Counted from the stretch's first letter, positions 43,787 to 53,186 are shown. The stretch: 64,000 nt of DNA from Bradyrhizobium erythrophlei (GCF_900142985.1 NZ_LT670849.1:310001-374000); one strand, 5' to 3'. A program made the numbers and translations. Notes: a model not told the origin generated them from the letters alone.

Positions 43787-44581
43787 ATGCCCAAATTCCT
43801 TCGCATCGGAGTCCATCAGTCGAACGTTTCCGGATACACGTCAAAGGCGTGGTGTGTTCGACGGGTTGGCTCGACGGTTTTCCTGAAGTGGGGCGCCGTG
43901 GAAGTTCATGGCGTCGGGGATGGACGAAAGGCTTACTGGACGCTTCCACCGAGGGATAAGACAATTCGTTGCGGCACGGTGCAGCGTGCCAAGGACTATG
44001 CAAAAGCAGCGATCGCGCGGCGGCGCATCCATCGCTATGAACCGCTGGTCGGAAATATTGCGACCCGGCGCCGAACCGCCGATCGCGGCGCCGAACTCAA
44101 GCAAGCGCTCGCCACGATCCTGTTTGTCGACATCGTCCGGTCTACTGAAAAGGCGGCAAAGCTCGGCGATTTGCGCTGGACGCAGGTGATGAATCACTAT
44201 TACGCCGCTGTCCGTAAGGAGCTGAAGACGTTGCGTGGAAAAGAAGTGGTGACGACCGGGGACGGACTGCTGGCGACGTTCGCCGCGCCGGCTGCCGGGG
44301 TCCGTTGCGCGACCGCAATCCATAAGGCAGTGCGCACGCTTGGGCTCGAGGTCAGGGTCGGGCTGCACGCGGGCGAATACAAGGTGAGCGGAGCGGAAGT
44401 GATCGGCCTCGCCTTCCATATCGGCGCGCGCGTCGCTGCGAAAGCCCGCGCCGGCGAAGTCCTGGTCTCGCGCGCGGTCAAGGATCTGATGTCGCAGTCG
44501 GGAATAGGCTTCAAGGATCGCGGCGTTCACCAGCTCAAAGGCGTGCCGGGGCGATGGCGCCTGTACCGGGTCGAGCATTAG
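43787..44581 (+). CDS. WGR-like domain fused to class III nucleotide cyclase domain
   Basis: A 264-residue protein. Residues about 15-85 (KAWCVRRVGSTVFLKWGAVEV ... RAKDYAKAAIARRR, shown in parts) resemble a WGR nucleic-acid-binding domain. Residues 107-262 form a class III adenylate/guanylate cyclase domain: metal aspartates D115 (FVDIVRST) and D159 (TTGDGLLATF), R215 (HIGARVAAKA). The asparagine usually found before that arginine is replaced by H211, as in some atypical bacterial cyclases, so activity is uncertain. No strong ribosome site precedes ATG 43787. Confidence 0.72.
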   Translation: MPKFLRIGVHQSNVSGYTSKAWCVRRVGSTVFLKWGAVEVHGVGDGRKAYWTLPPRDKTIRCGTVQRAKDYAKAAIARRRIHRYEPLVGNIATRRRTADRGAELKQALATILFVDIVRSTEKAAKLGDLRWTQVMNHYYAAVRKELKTLRGKEVVTTGDGLLATFAAPAAGVRCATAIHKAVRTLGLEVRVGLHAGEYKVSGAEVIGLAFHIGARVAAKARAGEVLVSRAVKDLMSQSGIGFKDRGVHQLKGVPGRWRLYRVEH

Positions 44582-44637
44582 GTGAACGCCGCGATGCGCT
44601 TTTCATGAGCGCGGCCCCTTCGGATCTGGATTATGCT

Positions 44638-47600
44638 TCAATGAAAATCCCGCGACGGCGGCAGGATGCGGACATTGCGGGGATGGCGGATTTTTTGCGC
44701 CGGATTGTCCGGATGCTCGCGCCGGTCGTCATTGAGCGGTTCGACCACGGTAGCACCGGCCGGCACCGCGTGTTTCCGGGGCGCGTCATTGGCGAGAGCG
44801 AGCAGATCACCGGAGCGGTCGAACAGTCTTTCGGCGACGAGATGCACGACCTTTTCCGGACTGCTTTGAATAGTGCCCTCGACCAGGATCAACCGGGATC
44901 CCATCACCTCCTTGCGGAAGCGCTCCATCACCTTGGGCCACACCACGATGTTGGCGATGCCGGTTTCATCCTCCAGCGTCATGAAGACCACGCCCTTGGC
45001 GCTGCCCGGACGCTGACGCACCAGCACCACGCCGGCGCAGCGGACATGTTGCCTGTCCCTGGCATCGGACACCGACGAACACGCGATCACGCCCTCGCGC
45101 GTAAACCTGGCGCGCAAGAACTCCATCGGATGGCCCTTCAGCGAGAGGCGAATGGTCTGATAGTCCGCGACCACATGCTCCGACAGCGGCATCGCCGGCA
45201 ACGGCTTTGCCTGTTCATCCGGCTGCTCGCGGGCGGCAGCGGTCTCGAACAGCGGTAGAGGTACATCATCGGGCAGACGGCGCACCGCCCATAATGCCGC
45301 ACGACGATCTAGCCCGATGGAACGAAACGCATCGGCATCCGCCAGCAGGACCAGCGCGCGCTTGGGCAACGCGGTGTCGCGGGCAAAGTCTTCCAGCGAC
45401 GTAAAGGGACGGCGGTTGCGGGCGGCAACGATGCGGTCGGCCCAGTCGTCGGGCTCCTCCATACTGTCATTCCGGGGCGCGCCTCTTGGCGCGAGCCCGG
45501 AATCCATTAAGCCGCGTGTTCGCTCAACAATGGATTCTCTGATGCGCAACTGCGCATCAAAGTTCACGCTTCGCGTGCCCCGGAATGACGATTGGATATA
45601 TTTCAGCCGCTCCTCATCCTCATCGACCCACTTGAAACCATCGATCTGACGGAAGCCGAGACGCACCGCGCAATAGTCACCGTCTTTTTCCTCGAGCGTG
45701 TTCTGGGCAACGCTGTGGGACACGTCGATCTCGCGCACCTTGACCTTGTTCTTGATGGCATCAGCGACAATCTGCGCCGGCGCATAAAAGCCCATCGGCT
45801 GCGAATTGAGCAGTCCGCAACAGAACGCATCGGGGTGAAAATGCTTCAGCCATGACGAGATATAGACAAGCTGCGCGAAGCTGGCGGCATGGCTTTCCGG
45901 AAAACCATACGAGCCAAAACCCTTGATCTGTTCAAAACAGTTCTTGGCGAATTGAGGATCGTAACCCCGCCGGATCATATTCCCGATCATCTTGTCTTCG
46001 AAATTGCCGATGGTGCCGACATTACGAAACGTCGCCATCGCACGGCGCAGACCATTGGCTTCCTCGGAAGTAAAGCCCGCAGCCTCGATCGCGATCCGCA
46101 TCGCCTGCTCCTGAAACAGCGGCACGCCGAGCGTCTTGTGCAACACCTTGTACAGTTCATCAGGAGTGCCGTACTCCGGCGAAGGCGCCGGATAGTTTTC
46201 CTTCTCAATGCCGTTTCGCCGGCGCAAGTAAGGATGCACCATGTCGCCCTGGATCGGGCCGGGCCGCACGATCGCAACTTCGATGACAAGATCGTAAAAG
46301 GTGCGCGGCTTCAGGCGCGGCAGCATATTCATCTGGGCGCGGCTCTCGACCTGGAAGACGCCGAGCGATTCACCGCGGCACAGCATGTCGTAGACCAGCT
46401 TCTCGTCCTGAGGGATCGTCACCAGTTCCCAGCGCTTGCCTTTATGGTTTTCGATCAGGTCAAAGCATTTACGGATGCAGGTCAGCATGCCCAGCGCCAG
46501 CACATCGACCTTCATCATGTTCAGCGCGTCGACATCGTCCTTGTCCCATTCGATGAAGGTGCGGTCGTCCATGGCGGCGTTGCCGATCGGCACATAGGTA
46601 TCGAGCCGGTCCTGGGTCAGCACGTAGCCGCCGACATGCTGCGACAGGTGGCGCGGGAATTCGATCAGCTCGGTGGCGAGTTCAACCGCAAGCTCCACCA
46701 TCGGGTTTTTCGGATCGAAGCCCGCCTGCTTGACCTGCATCTCGTTGAGGCCCGAACCCCAGCTTCCCCACACCGTATCGGCAAGTGCTGCGGTCACATC
46801 CTCGGTCAATCCGAGCGCCTTGCCGACATCGCGGATCGCGCTGCGCGGCCGATAGTGAATGACGGTCGCGATGATGGCCGCACGATGCCGGCCATAGCGG
46901 CGATAGACATATTGCATCACCTCTTCGCGCCGCGAATGTTCGAAATCGACATCGATGTCGGGTGGCTCAAGGCGCTCCTTGGAAATGAAGCGCTCGAACA
47001 AGAGGTCGACCTTGGTCGGATCGACCGAGGTGATGCCGAGCACGTAGCATACGGCGGAGTTCGCCGCCGATCCCCGCCCCTGACAAAGAATGTTCTGACT
47101 GCGCGCATAATGCACGATGTCGTGCACGGTGAGAAAATAATGCGCGTATTTCAGCTCGGCGATGAGATCGAGCTCCTTGCGCAAGGTTGCGCGTAACGTG
47201 TCGTCGATATCGCCACCGAAATATTTTTGCACACCCGTTTGGGTCAGGTCTTCCAGATGCTGCTGCGCGGTCTTGCCCCGCGGCACCGGCTCGTCGGGAT
47301 ACTGGTATTTGAGCTGATCGAGCGAAAAGGTGATGCGGTCGGCAAACCGCATGGTCTCGGCAATCGCCTGCGGCACGTCGCGAAACAGCCGCACCATTTC
47401 TTCAGCAGGCTTGAGATGGCGTTCGGCATTAGCCTCGGCGCGCTTGCCGACCGCCTCGATGGTCGTCTTCTCGCGAATACAGGTGAGCACATCCTGCAAG
47501 CGGCGGCGCGATGGTTCGTGGTAGAGCACCTCATTGGTCGCGAGTAACGGCACACCGGCGCCATCGGCGACGCGCCGGAGCCGCGCCAGACGCCGCCGGT

Positions 47601-48102
47601 CGTCGCCACGGTAGAGCAGGCTTGCCGCCAACCATACGCCGTCGGCCTGGCTTGACCGCAACCGCTTCAGAATGTCGTGCGCCTTCGCCTCTTCGAAATG
47701 GTGCGGCAACGCCATCACCAGAAGCTGACCGTCGGCAAATTCCAGCAGATCATCGAATTTCAGGTGGCATTCGCCCTTGAGCGTGTCCTCGCCACGCTTG
47801 CCACGGGTGAGCAATTGACAGAGCCGGCCGTAAGCCGCGCGATCGCGCGGATAGACCAGGATGTCCGGCATGCCGTCGCTAAAGACGATCCGCGCTCCGA
47901 TCAGGAGCCTCGGTCTGTGCTTGAGCTTGGAATTGTCGAGTTCCTTGAAAGCCCGCACGACGCCGGCCAACGTGTTGTGGTCAGCGATGCCGATCACAGG
48001 GAGATCAAGCTCTGCCGCCTGATGCACATAGGCCTGCGGATGCGAGCCGCCACGCAGGAACGAGAAGTTCGTCGTGATGCCGATTTCCGCATAACCAATC
48101 AT
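44638..48102 (-). CDS. dnaE2: Error-prone DNA polymerase III alpha-type DnaE2
   Basis: A 1154-residue C-family polymerase of translesion synthesis. An N-terminal PHP domain (FSFLRGGSHPQAYVHQAAEL, IADHNTLAGVVRAF) precedes the palm with PDIDVDFEHSRREEV (catalytic aspartates, about 380-390), the QEQAMRIAIEAAGFT segment, and helix-hairpin-helix and OB domains near the end (VRCAGVVLVRQRPGSAKG). A palindromic repeat is inserted in frame at about residues 838-879 (see repeat entry). The ATG overlaps the imuB stop (ATGA), and imuA-imuB-dnaE2 forms the SOS mutagenesis cassette. Confidence 0.95.
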   Translation of the reverse strand: MIGYAEIGITTNFSFLRGGSHPQAYVHQAAELDLPVIGIADHNTLAGVVRAFKELDNSKLKHRPRLLIGARIVFSDGMPDILVYPRDRAAYGRLCQLLTRGKRGEDTLKGECHLKFDDLLEFADGQLLVMALPHHFEEAKAHDILKRLRSSQADGVWLAASLLYRGDDRRRLARLRRVADGAGVPLLATNEVLYHEPSRRRLQDVLTCIREKTTIEAVGKRAEANAERHLKPAEEMVRLFRDVPQAIAETMRFADRITFSLDQLKYQYPDEPVPRGKTAQQHLEDLTQTGVQKYFGGDIDDTLRATLRKELDLIAELKYAHYFLTVHDIVHYARSQNILCQGRGSAANSAVCYVLGITSVDPTKVDLLFERFISKERLEPPDIDVDFEHSRREEVMQYVYRRYGRHRAAIIATVIHYRPRSAIRDVGKALGLTEDVTAALADTVWGSWGSGLNEMQVKQAGFDPKNPMVELAVELATELIEFPRHLSQHVGGYVLTQDRLDTYVPIGNAAMDDRTFIEWDKDDVDALNMMKVDVLALGMLTCIRKCFDLIENHKGKRWELVTIPQDEKLVYDMLCRGESLGVFQVESRAQMNMLPRLKPRTFYDLVIEVAIVRPGPIQGDMVHPYLRRRNGIEKENYPAPSPEYGTPDELYKVLHKTLGVPLFQEQAMRIAIEAAGFTSEEANGLRRAMATFRNVGTIGNFEDKMIGNMIRRGYDPQFAKNCFEQIKGFGSYGFPESHAASFAQLVYISSWLKHFHPDAFCCGLLNSQPMGFYAPAQIVADAIKNKVKVREIDVSHSVAQNTLEEKDGDYCAVRLGFRQIDGFKWVDEDEERLKYIQSSFRGTRSVNFDAQLRIRESIVERTRGLMDSGLAPRGAPRNDSMEEPDDWADRIVAARNRRPFTSLEDFARDTALPKRALVLLADADAFRSIGLDRRAALWAVRRLPDDVPLPLFETAAAREQPDEQAKPLPAMPLSEHVVADYQTIRLSLKGHPMEFLRARFTREGVIACSSVSDARDRQHVRCAGVVLVRQRPGSAKGVVFMTLEDETGIANIVVWPKVMERFRKEVMGSRLILVEGTIQSSPEKVVHLVAERLFDRSGDLLALANDAPRKHAVPAGATVVEPLNDDRREHPDNPAQKIRHPRNVRILPPSRDFH
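45466..45589 (-). repeat. Palindromic repeat inserted in frame in dnaE2
   Basis: Terminal inverted repeats GTCATTCCGGGGC (45466-45478) and its complement (45577-45589) bound a 124-base segment with inner stems GGAATCCATT/AATGGATTC and TGATGCGCA/TGCGCATCA. I recognise the CATTCCGGGG palindrome as a very common Bradyrhizobium intergenic element. Here it codes for about 42 residues of low-complexity sequence (RIRESIVERTRGLMDSG region) in the DnaE2 frame, between ERLK and DDWADRIVAARNRRP. Confidence 0.75.
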
Positions 48103-49736
48103 CAGGCGAACAGCCCGTGCATGAACCAGTTCGGCAGTACCGCTTTGCCCTCCTGCTGTTCGATCTCTTCAAAAAGCCCGTCGCGATAGACCCAGAAGCG
48201 CAAACCCTCCTCGTCCTCGACGCGGAAGTAATCGCGCGTCAGCACCGCACTTCCCGCCCGCCACCACTCCATGGCGACGCGTTCGGGCCCCTCGACGCGA
48301 ACCACGGCATGGGTGGCGCGGCGCCAGACGAACCGCGCCGGTGGACCATCCGGCACCTCGGCGATCACCTTGATTTGCTCCGGCCGCTCGAACAGCCGCA
48401 AGGGCCGCAGTGGCGGCTCGCCGGCGACACGCGCAGGCCAGGTGGATTGCGCAGCTTCCAGCAGATGATGCTGCGCCGGTGCTTTCAGCACGGCGCGCTC
48501 GGGAATGTGGGTGTCCTGCGGCAGGTGAACGACCACGCGCTTGCCGCCGATGCGCGCGGCAATGCGGTCGATCAGTGCCGAGACTTCATCCTGATCATGC
48601 ACATGGGCGTCGAGATCGCGCTGCTCCTGCACCACGATTTCGGTGCGGCTCGCGGTCAGACGAATGAGATCGAATCCGAAGCCGGGATCGAGCGGATCGC
48701 TTAAAGCCTCCAGCCGCTCGCGGAACAGCCGGTCGATCACCTCGCCTCGCGTCACGGGCTGCCCGGTATCGACCGTGATGGTGCGGACCGCACCATCGGT
48801 GCGGAAGAAGCGCGCTTCCAGTTGACGCGCACCCTTGCCCTGCTTGCCCATCGCCGCGACCAGCGTCCCGGCCAACCCCGACAAGGTGGCGGAGATCACC
48901 GCTTCGGTCGCGACCGGCTCGGCAAAGCGCTTTTCCACGATGTAATCGGGCAGCGGCTTGCGCGGACTGATCGGCGCATCGCTATGTCCCAACGCCTGTT
49001 CCAACAGCGCCGTGAAACGAGCACCAAATCTCGCGGTGATTTCGTGCCGCCCCCGGTCGGCCACCTCGCCGATGGTTTTCAGGCCGGCGCGGCGCAAACC
49101 CGTCACCACGGCCATATCCGCCCCCAATGCCGATATCGGCAGCAACCGGACAGCTTCGGCCTCTTCGCCGTCGCGGACGATCCGGCCATGGACATGACGG
49201 GTCAGCGTCCGCGCGCAGACGGCCGTGCCCGCGATAGCGCCGCTGACCCTAAATCCCTGCGCGGTCAGGACACTGCACACGAGGTTCATCATCGCCGCCT
49301 CGCCGCCAAACAGATGCGCGCAGCCGCTGATGTCGAGAAAAAGACCGTGAGGCAGATCGAGCGCCACCAGCGGAGTGAAACGGTCACACCATTCGGCGAT
49401 GGCGTTCAGCGCGTCGGCGTCCGCAACCTCATCGGCATCATGGACCTGCACGTCAGGACAGATGGCGCGGGCGTTCGCAAGCGGCAGGTCGACCGCGAGG
49501 CCCACATGCGTCGCCGCGTCGTTGAGCGCGGAAATCCGCAACATGTTGTTTTGCCTGGCAACGACAATGCTGAGCTCATCCAACTGTTCGAGCCGATTTG
49601 AAGCGTCGTCTTCACGCGACCCGATAACCGCTTCGCGCAAAAGCGTTTTTGCGCGCAGGCGCCTGATGCGGTCGGTGGGCAGGCGCGGCAGCCACAGGCT
49701 GAGAATACGTCGCCGGTTCTCCGAAAAGGCACTCAT
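48102..49736 (-). CDS. imuB: ImuB, inactive Y-family polymerase-like mutasome protein
   Basis: A 544-residue Y-family (DinB-like) protein that lacks the catalytic acidic pair expected of active Y polymerases: the usual DEAYLD block reads LFLDISGCAHLFGG. ImuB is a scaffold that links DnaE2 to the beta clamp; LRPLRLFERP near residue 445 resembles a clamp-binding motif. The start at ATG 49736 gives MSAFSENRRRILSLWLPRLP, matching family N-termini; longer frames do not look like protein. It overlaps imuA by 125 bases and dnaE2 by ATGA. Confidence 0.9.
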   Translation of the reverse strand: MSAFSENRRRILSLWLPRLPTDRIRRLRAKTLLREAVIGSREDDASNRLEQLDELSIVVARQNNMLRISALNDAATHVGLAVDLPLANARAICPDVQVHDADEVADADALNAIAEWCDRFTPLVALDLPHGLFLDISGCAHLFGGEAAMMNLVCSVLTAQGFRVSGAIAGTAVCARTLTRHVHGRIVRDGEEAEAVRLLPISALGADMAVVTGLRRAGLKTIGEVADRGRHEITARFGARFTALLEQALGHSDAPISPRKPLPDYIVEKRFAEPVATEAVISATLSGLAGTLVAAMGKQGKGARQLEARFFRTDGAVRTITVDTGQPVTRGEVIDRLFRERLEALSDPLDPGFGFDLIRLTASRTEIVVQEQRDLDAHVHDQDEVSALIDRIAARIGGKRVVVHLPQDTHIPERAVLKAPAQHHLLEAAQSTWPARVAGEPPLRPLRLFERPEQIKVIAEVPDGPPARFVWRRATHAVVRVEGPERVAMEWWRAGSAVLTRDYFRVEDEEGLRFWVYRDGLFEEIEQQEGKAVLPNWFMHGLFA

Positions 49737-50424
49737 CGCTTTTCCATTCCATGATCCAGTGGCCGGTGGGGCCATGACGGTTGCGGACAAGCTGCGTCTC
49801 AAACAGAGGCGAGCCCCATGCACTCGATGGGGTCGAGCCCGGCGGCGAATGCGCCGCTCGCACGATCCATCGGGTCTCGGCGGTCGAGGCCCTCGGCTCT
49901 GCCGCCATCCGCAACATCAGGGCGGTTGCGCCTGAAGTCTGGGCGGCCAGTGTCAGCTTGCGGCTGGCGACGAGGTCGAGTTGCCGCGCCTCGCCCCAGA
50001 CCTCCAGCACGACGGCGCCCACCGCATCGCAAGCCAACGCGTCTGCTGTCGCACGCAGCGCATGGTCGACGTCGGCCGCGTGGACGCTGACGAAAAGGCG
50101 CGGATCGAGGCCGAGTTCGGAAAGCCCGCTCATCGAGACGGCGCCAGTTTCCACTTCCGTGAAATCCTGCCGGATCCAGACCACGGGCCGCCGGCTAGCC
50201 ACCCGCCCTGCCAATCCTGCGACAAAGCCGGTCGCCGCCGCGCTCTGCCGGCCTGCTTCCGCAAACACCTCGTGCATGGCGCCCACAGCGAGGCCGCCTT
50301 GCAGGTGGGCGTCGGCATCAGTGTGCCCGAGCGGGACCTTGCGCGACGAATACGCCGCGCCATGCGCCTCGATGCGCTCGATGCTGCCGCGCAAGGCGGC
50401 AACCTTTCCTGCTGCGCTCATCAT
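49612..50424 (-). CDS. imuA: ImuA, RecA-like mutasome protein
   Basis: A 270-residue RecA-fold-like protein (MMSAAGKVAALRGSIERIEA start; GAMHEVFAE, VVWIRQDF and LELGLDP-like segments) that acts with ImuB and DnaE2. The frame is open from 50493, but an ATG there lies two bases from the LexA box, which would leave no leader; ATG 50424 is therefore chosen. The last 40 residues overlap imuB in another frame. Confidence 0.85.
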   Translation of the reverse strand: MMSAAGKVAALRGSIERIEAHGAAYSSRKVPLGHTDADAHLQGGLAVGAMHEVFAEAGRQSAAATGFVAGLAGRVASRRPVVWIRQDFTEVETGAVSMSGLSELGLDPRLFVSVHAADVDHALRATADALACDAVGAVVLEVWGEARQLDLVASRKLTLAAQTSGATALMLRMAAEPRASTAETRWIVRAAHSPPGSTPSSAWGSPLFETQLVRNRHGPTGHWIMEWKSDECLFGEPATYSQPVAAAPAHRPHQAPARKNAFARSGYRVA

Positions 50425-50495
50425 GATGCGCCGCGCCCTTTTCGAAATCTGATGTCGCCGTTCTGATTTTGAGAGAACCAGAAGCTGGCTCATTT

Positions 50496-50510
50496 GTTCA
50501 TGATATGTTC
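50496..50510. promoter_or_regulatory. LexA (SOS) box
   Basis: GTTC (50496-50499) and GTTC (50507-50510) are separated by exactly seven bases: the direct-repeat SOS operator of alphaproteobacteria. It lies 71 bases before imuA ATG (50424) and 81 bases before the divergent gene at 50592, so it may control both. Confidence 0.85.
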
Positions 50511-50591
50511 TAATTTAAAGCTAACGGCGACGAAAGAGTCAATCGAATTGGCCGCTCTGAGATTCGTAAATGGAATCAAGGGGATTTAGAC

Positions 50592-51260
50592 ATGGACGGG
50601 CAACCCAAGCTGGAAATCCGCATCCACGAAACCGATTTCGACGGCTGGCGCCAAGCCGCTCGCGCGCTGGTGCTGGATGGCGTCACACCAGAGGACGTGA
50701 TGTGGAGCATCAAGGGTGAAGAAGAATTGTTCGCACCCGGCGAGAGGCAGCCGCAACCGCGCTCATCGACCGAAACATTCAGCGTTTCCGCCAGGTTTGT
50801 AGAGCTCGCCAAAATCGCGATCCTGCACCGTGATCCCCGGCGGTTCGCGATGCTTTACCGCCTGTTGTGGCGATTGCGCTGCAATCACGACCTTCTCGAG
50901 GTCGCGACCGATCCCGACGTTACCAGCGTCACGGCGATGGCAAAGGCAGTGCGGCGCGCCGAGCACAAGATGCACGCCTTTGTCCGCTTCCGCGAAATCG
51001 GGCGGGAACGCGACGCGCAATACGTCGCCTGGTTCGAGCCGGAGCACCATGTCGTTGAGCTGGCAGCGCCGTTCTTCGCGCGCCGTTTTGCCGATATGCC
51101 CTGGTCGATCCTGACGCCCGAACGCTGCGCACATTGGGACGGCTTTGCGATCTCGTTCACGTCGGGCGTCAGCAAGGCGATGGCGCCAACCTCGGATCGA
51201 CTGGAAGAGACATGGCGGCGCTACTACGCCACGGTCTTAAATCCCGCCCGGCTCAGGTGA
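50592..51260 (+). CDS. TIGR03915-type DNA-repair-associated protein, probably truncated fusion
   Basis: A 222-residue protein like the N-terminal part (TIGR03915/DUF4130 type) of a group whose members are often fused to a UdgX-type uracil-DNA glycosylase in Bradyrhizobium. It ends TVLNPARLR at 51260; shifting one base there reads VKAM, the expected continuation, then a stop within 11 codons and no glycosylase motif. A one-base loss plus deletion is likely. AAGGGGA precedes the ATG. It is divergent from imuA and may share the SOS box. Confidence 0.7.
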   Translation: MDGQPKLEIRIHETDFDGWRQAARALVLDGVTPEDVMWSIKGEEELFAPGERQPQPRSSTETFSVSARFVELAKIAILHRDPRRFAMLYRLLWRLRCNHDLLEVATDPDVTSVTAMAKAVRRAEHKMHAFVRFREIGRERDAQYVAWFEPEHHVVELAAPFFARRFADMPWSILTPERCAHWDGFAISFTSGVSKAMAPTSDRLEETWRRYYATVLNPARLR

Positions 51261-51525
51261 AGGCGATGCGGCATGATCGACTTTTTGAGCCGTTCTGCTA
51301 GGTTCCCTCACGCGAGCGTAGACCCGCTCGTTTTTGCCATTTATTCCCGCACAAATTTGCGTGCGATCGGCAGGCTGCTCACAAGGCCGTTCAAAAGATT
51401 TTCTGTCAGCAATTCAATAAGATCTGGGAAGTTCTTCGTTACCGGCGGGGATAACTCCGCCTATGTCATCTAACCTTCAAAACCATCCGTCAATGATGAA
51501 GGCTCACCGTATCAGGGGCGTCGAT

Positions 51526-53160
51526 ATGTCTGATTTTGCACTTGACCAAAAAATTAGCGGGACGGACGGCGGACCGATCCAGCCTGCCTCCCGACCCAAT
51601 CTCGACAAGGGCTTCAACCCCCTGACGATGATCATCTTTTTCGGCATTCTCGCGGCAGGCCTGCTGTTCGTGGCTTACAGTATTTACGCCGACGTCGATG
51701 CCACCGGCGCCAAGATCACGACCTACCTGCCCTACATCCTGCTGATGGTAGCGCTGCTGATTGCGCTGGGCTTCGAATTCGTCAACGGCTTCCATGACAC
51801 CGCCAATGCGGTGGCGACCGTGATCTACACCCATTCGCTTCCGGCCGAATTCGCCGTGATGTGGTCGGGCTTCTTCAACTTCCTCGGCGTTCTGACCTCC
51901 TCCGGCGCGGTGGCCTTCGGCATCGTTTCGCTGCTGCCGGTCGAGCTGATCCTTCAGGTCGGAAGCAGCGCCGGCTTTGCGATGGTGTTCGCCCTGCTGA
52001 TTGCTGCGATCATCTGGAACCTCGGCACCTGGTGGTTCGGCCTGCCGGCTTCCAGCTCCCACACCCTGATCGGGTCGATCATCGGCGTCGGCATCGTCAA
52101 TGCGCTGATGCGCGGCCGCGACGGCACCTCGGGCGTTGACTGGAGCAAGGCCACCGAAATCGGCTACGCGCTCTTGTTGTCGCCGCTGGTCGGCTTCATC
52201 TGCGCAGCCTTGCTTCTGCTGCTCCTGAAAGTGCTCGTCCGCAATCCGGCGCTCTACGCCGCGCCGGAGGGCAACAAAGCCCCGCCCGTCTGGATCCGCG
52301 GCCTTTTGATCCTGACCTGCACCGGCGTCAGCTTCGCGCACGGTTCGAACGACGGCCAGAAGGGCATGGGCCTGATCATGCTGATCCTGATCGGCACCGT
52401 GCCCACCGCCTATGCCCTCAACCGCGCCTTGCCGGACTCGCAGATCGCCGTGTTCCAGCAAACCTCCGACGCCGCTTCCAAGGTGGTTGCGGCCAAGGGC
52501 GCCGGCCACAGCATCATCGGCGATCCGCGCCCGGCCGTAACGCAATACGTGTCGCAGCATCGCATCAGCGAAGGCACCTATCCGTCGCTCGCTGCCCTGG
52601 TGAAGGACGTCGGCGATCAGGTCCAGAAATACGGTTCGCTGAACAAGGTTCCGTCCGAGGTCGTCGGCAACACCCGTAACGACATGTACCTGACCTCGGA
52701 GGCGATCCGCTTCCTGATGAAGGACAAGGAAAGCGACCTCAGCAAGGACGAGATCGCGACCTTGAACAAGTACAAGGGCTCGCTGGACGCCGCCACCAAG
52801 TTCATCCCGAACTGGGTGAAGATCGCGGTCGCGCTGGCGCTCGGCCTCGGCACCATGATCGGCTGGAAGCGCATCGTCGTCACGGTCGGCGAGAAAATCG
52901 GCAAGACCCACCTCACCTACGCGCAAGGCGCGGCCGCCGAACTGGTTGCTGCTGCTACGATCGCCGCAGCCGACAACTTCGGCCTCCCGGTGTCCACCAC
53001 CCATGTGCTGTCGTCCGGCGTCGCCGGCGCCATGGCCGCGAACGGATCGGGGCTTCAGGTTGCGACTATCCGCAACATGGCGATGGCCTGGGTGCTGACG
53101 CTGCCCATAGCGATCATGCTTTCGGGCAGTCTGTACTTTATCTTCGCCCACCTGTTCTAG
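51526..53160 (+). CDS. PiT-type inorganic phosphate transporter
   Basis: A 544-residue member of the PiT family, proton- or metal-coupled phosphate import. The two family repeats are clear: GFEFVNGFHDTANAVATVIY (about 85-104) and the C-terminal TLAAADNFGLPVSTTHVLSS-like block (NFGLPVSTTHVLSSG), with SFAHGSNDGQKGMG in the middle. A soluble insert of about 120 residues (330-450) lies between the halves. ATG 51526 follows AGGGGCG. A terminator follows the stop. No clear Pho box was found in the 266 bases upstream. Confidence 0.9.
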   Translation: MSDFALDQKISGTDGGPIQPASRPNLDKGFNPLTMIIFFGILAAGLLFVAYSIYADVDATGAKITTYLPYILLMVALLIALGFEFVNGFHDTANAVATVIYTHSLPAEFAVMWSGFFNFLGVLTSSGAVAFGIVSLLPVELILQVGSSAGFAMVFALLIAAIIWNLGTWWFGLPASSSHTLIGSIIGVGIVNALMRGRDGTSGVDWSKATEIGYALLLSPLVGFICAALLLLLLKVLVRNPALYAAPEGNKAPPVWIRGLLILTCTGVSFAHGSNDGQKGMGLIMLILIGTVPTAYALNRALPDSQIAVFQQTSDAASKVVAAKGAGHSIIGDPRPAVTQYVSQHRISEGTYPSLAALVKDVGDQVQKYGSLNKVPSEVVGNTRNDMYLTSEAIRFLMKDKESDLSKDEIATLNKYKGSLDAATKFIPNWVKIAVALALGLGTMIGWKRIVVTVGEKIGKTHLTYAQGAAAELVAAATIAAADNFGLPVSTTHVLSSGVAGAMAANGSGLQVATIRNMAMAWVLTLPIAIMLSGSLYFIFAHLF

Positions 53161-53186
53161 ATTCAGGCGGATCGAACACATCAGAA

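Noticed and set aside
51273..51473. 66-codon frame before the phosphate transporter gene
   Set aside because: No ribosome site, mixed composition, and it begins in the decayed end of the TIGR03915-type gene.
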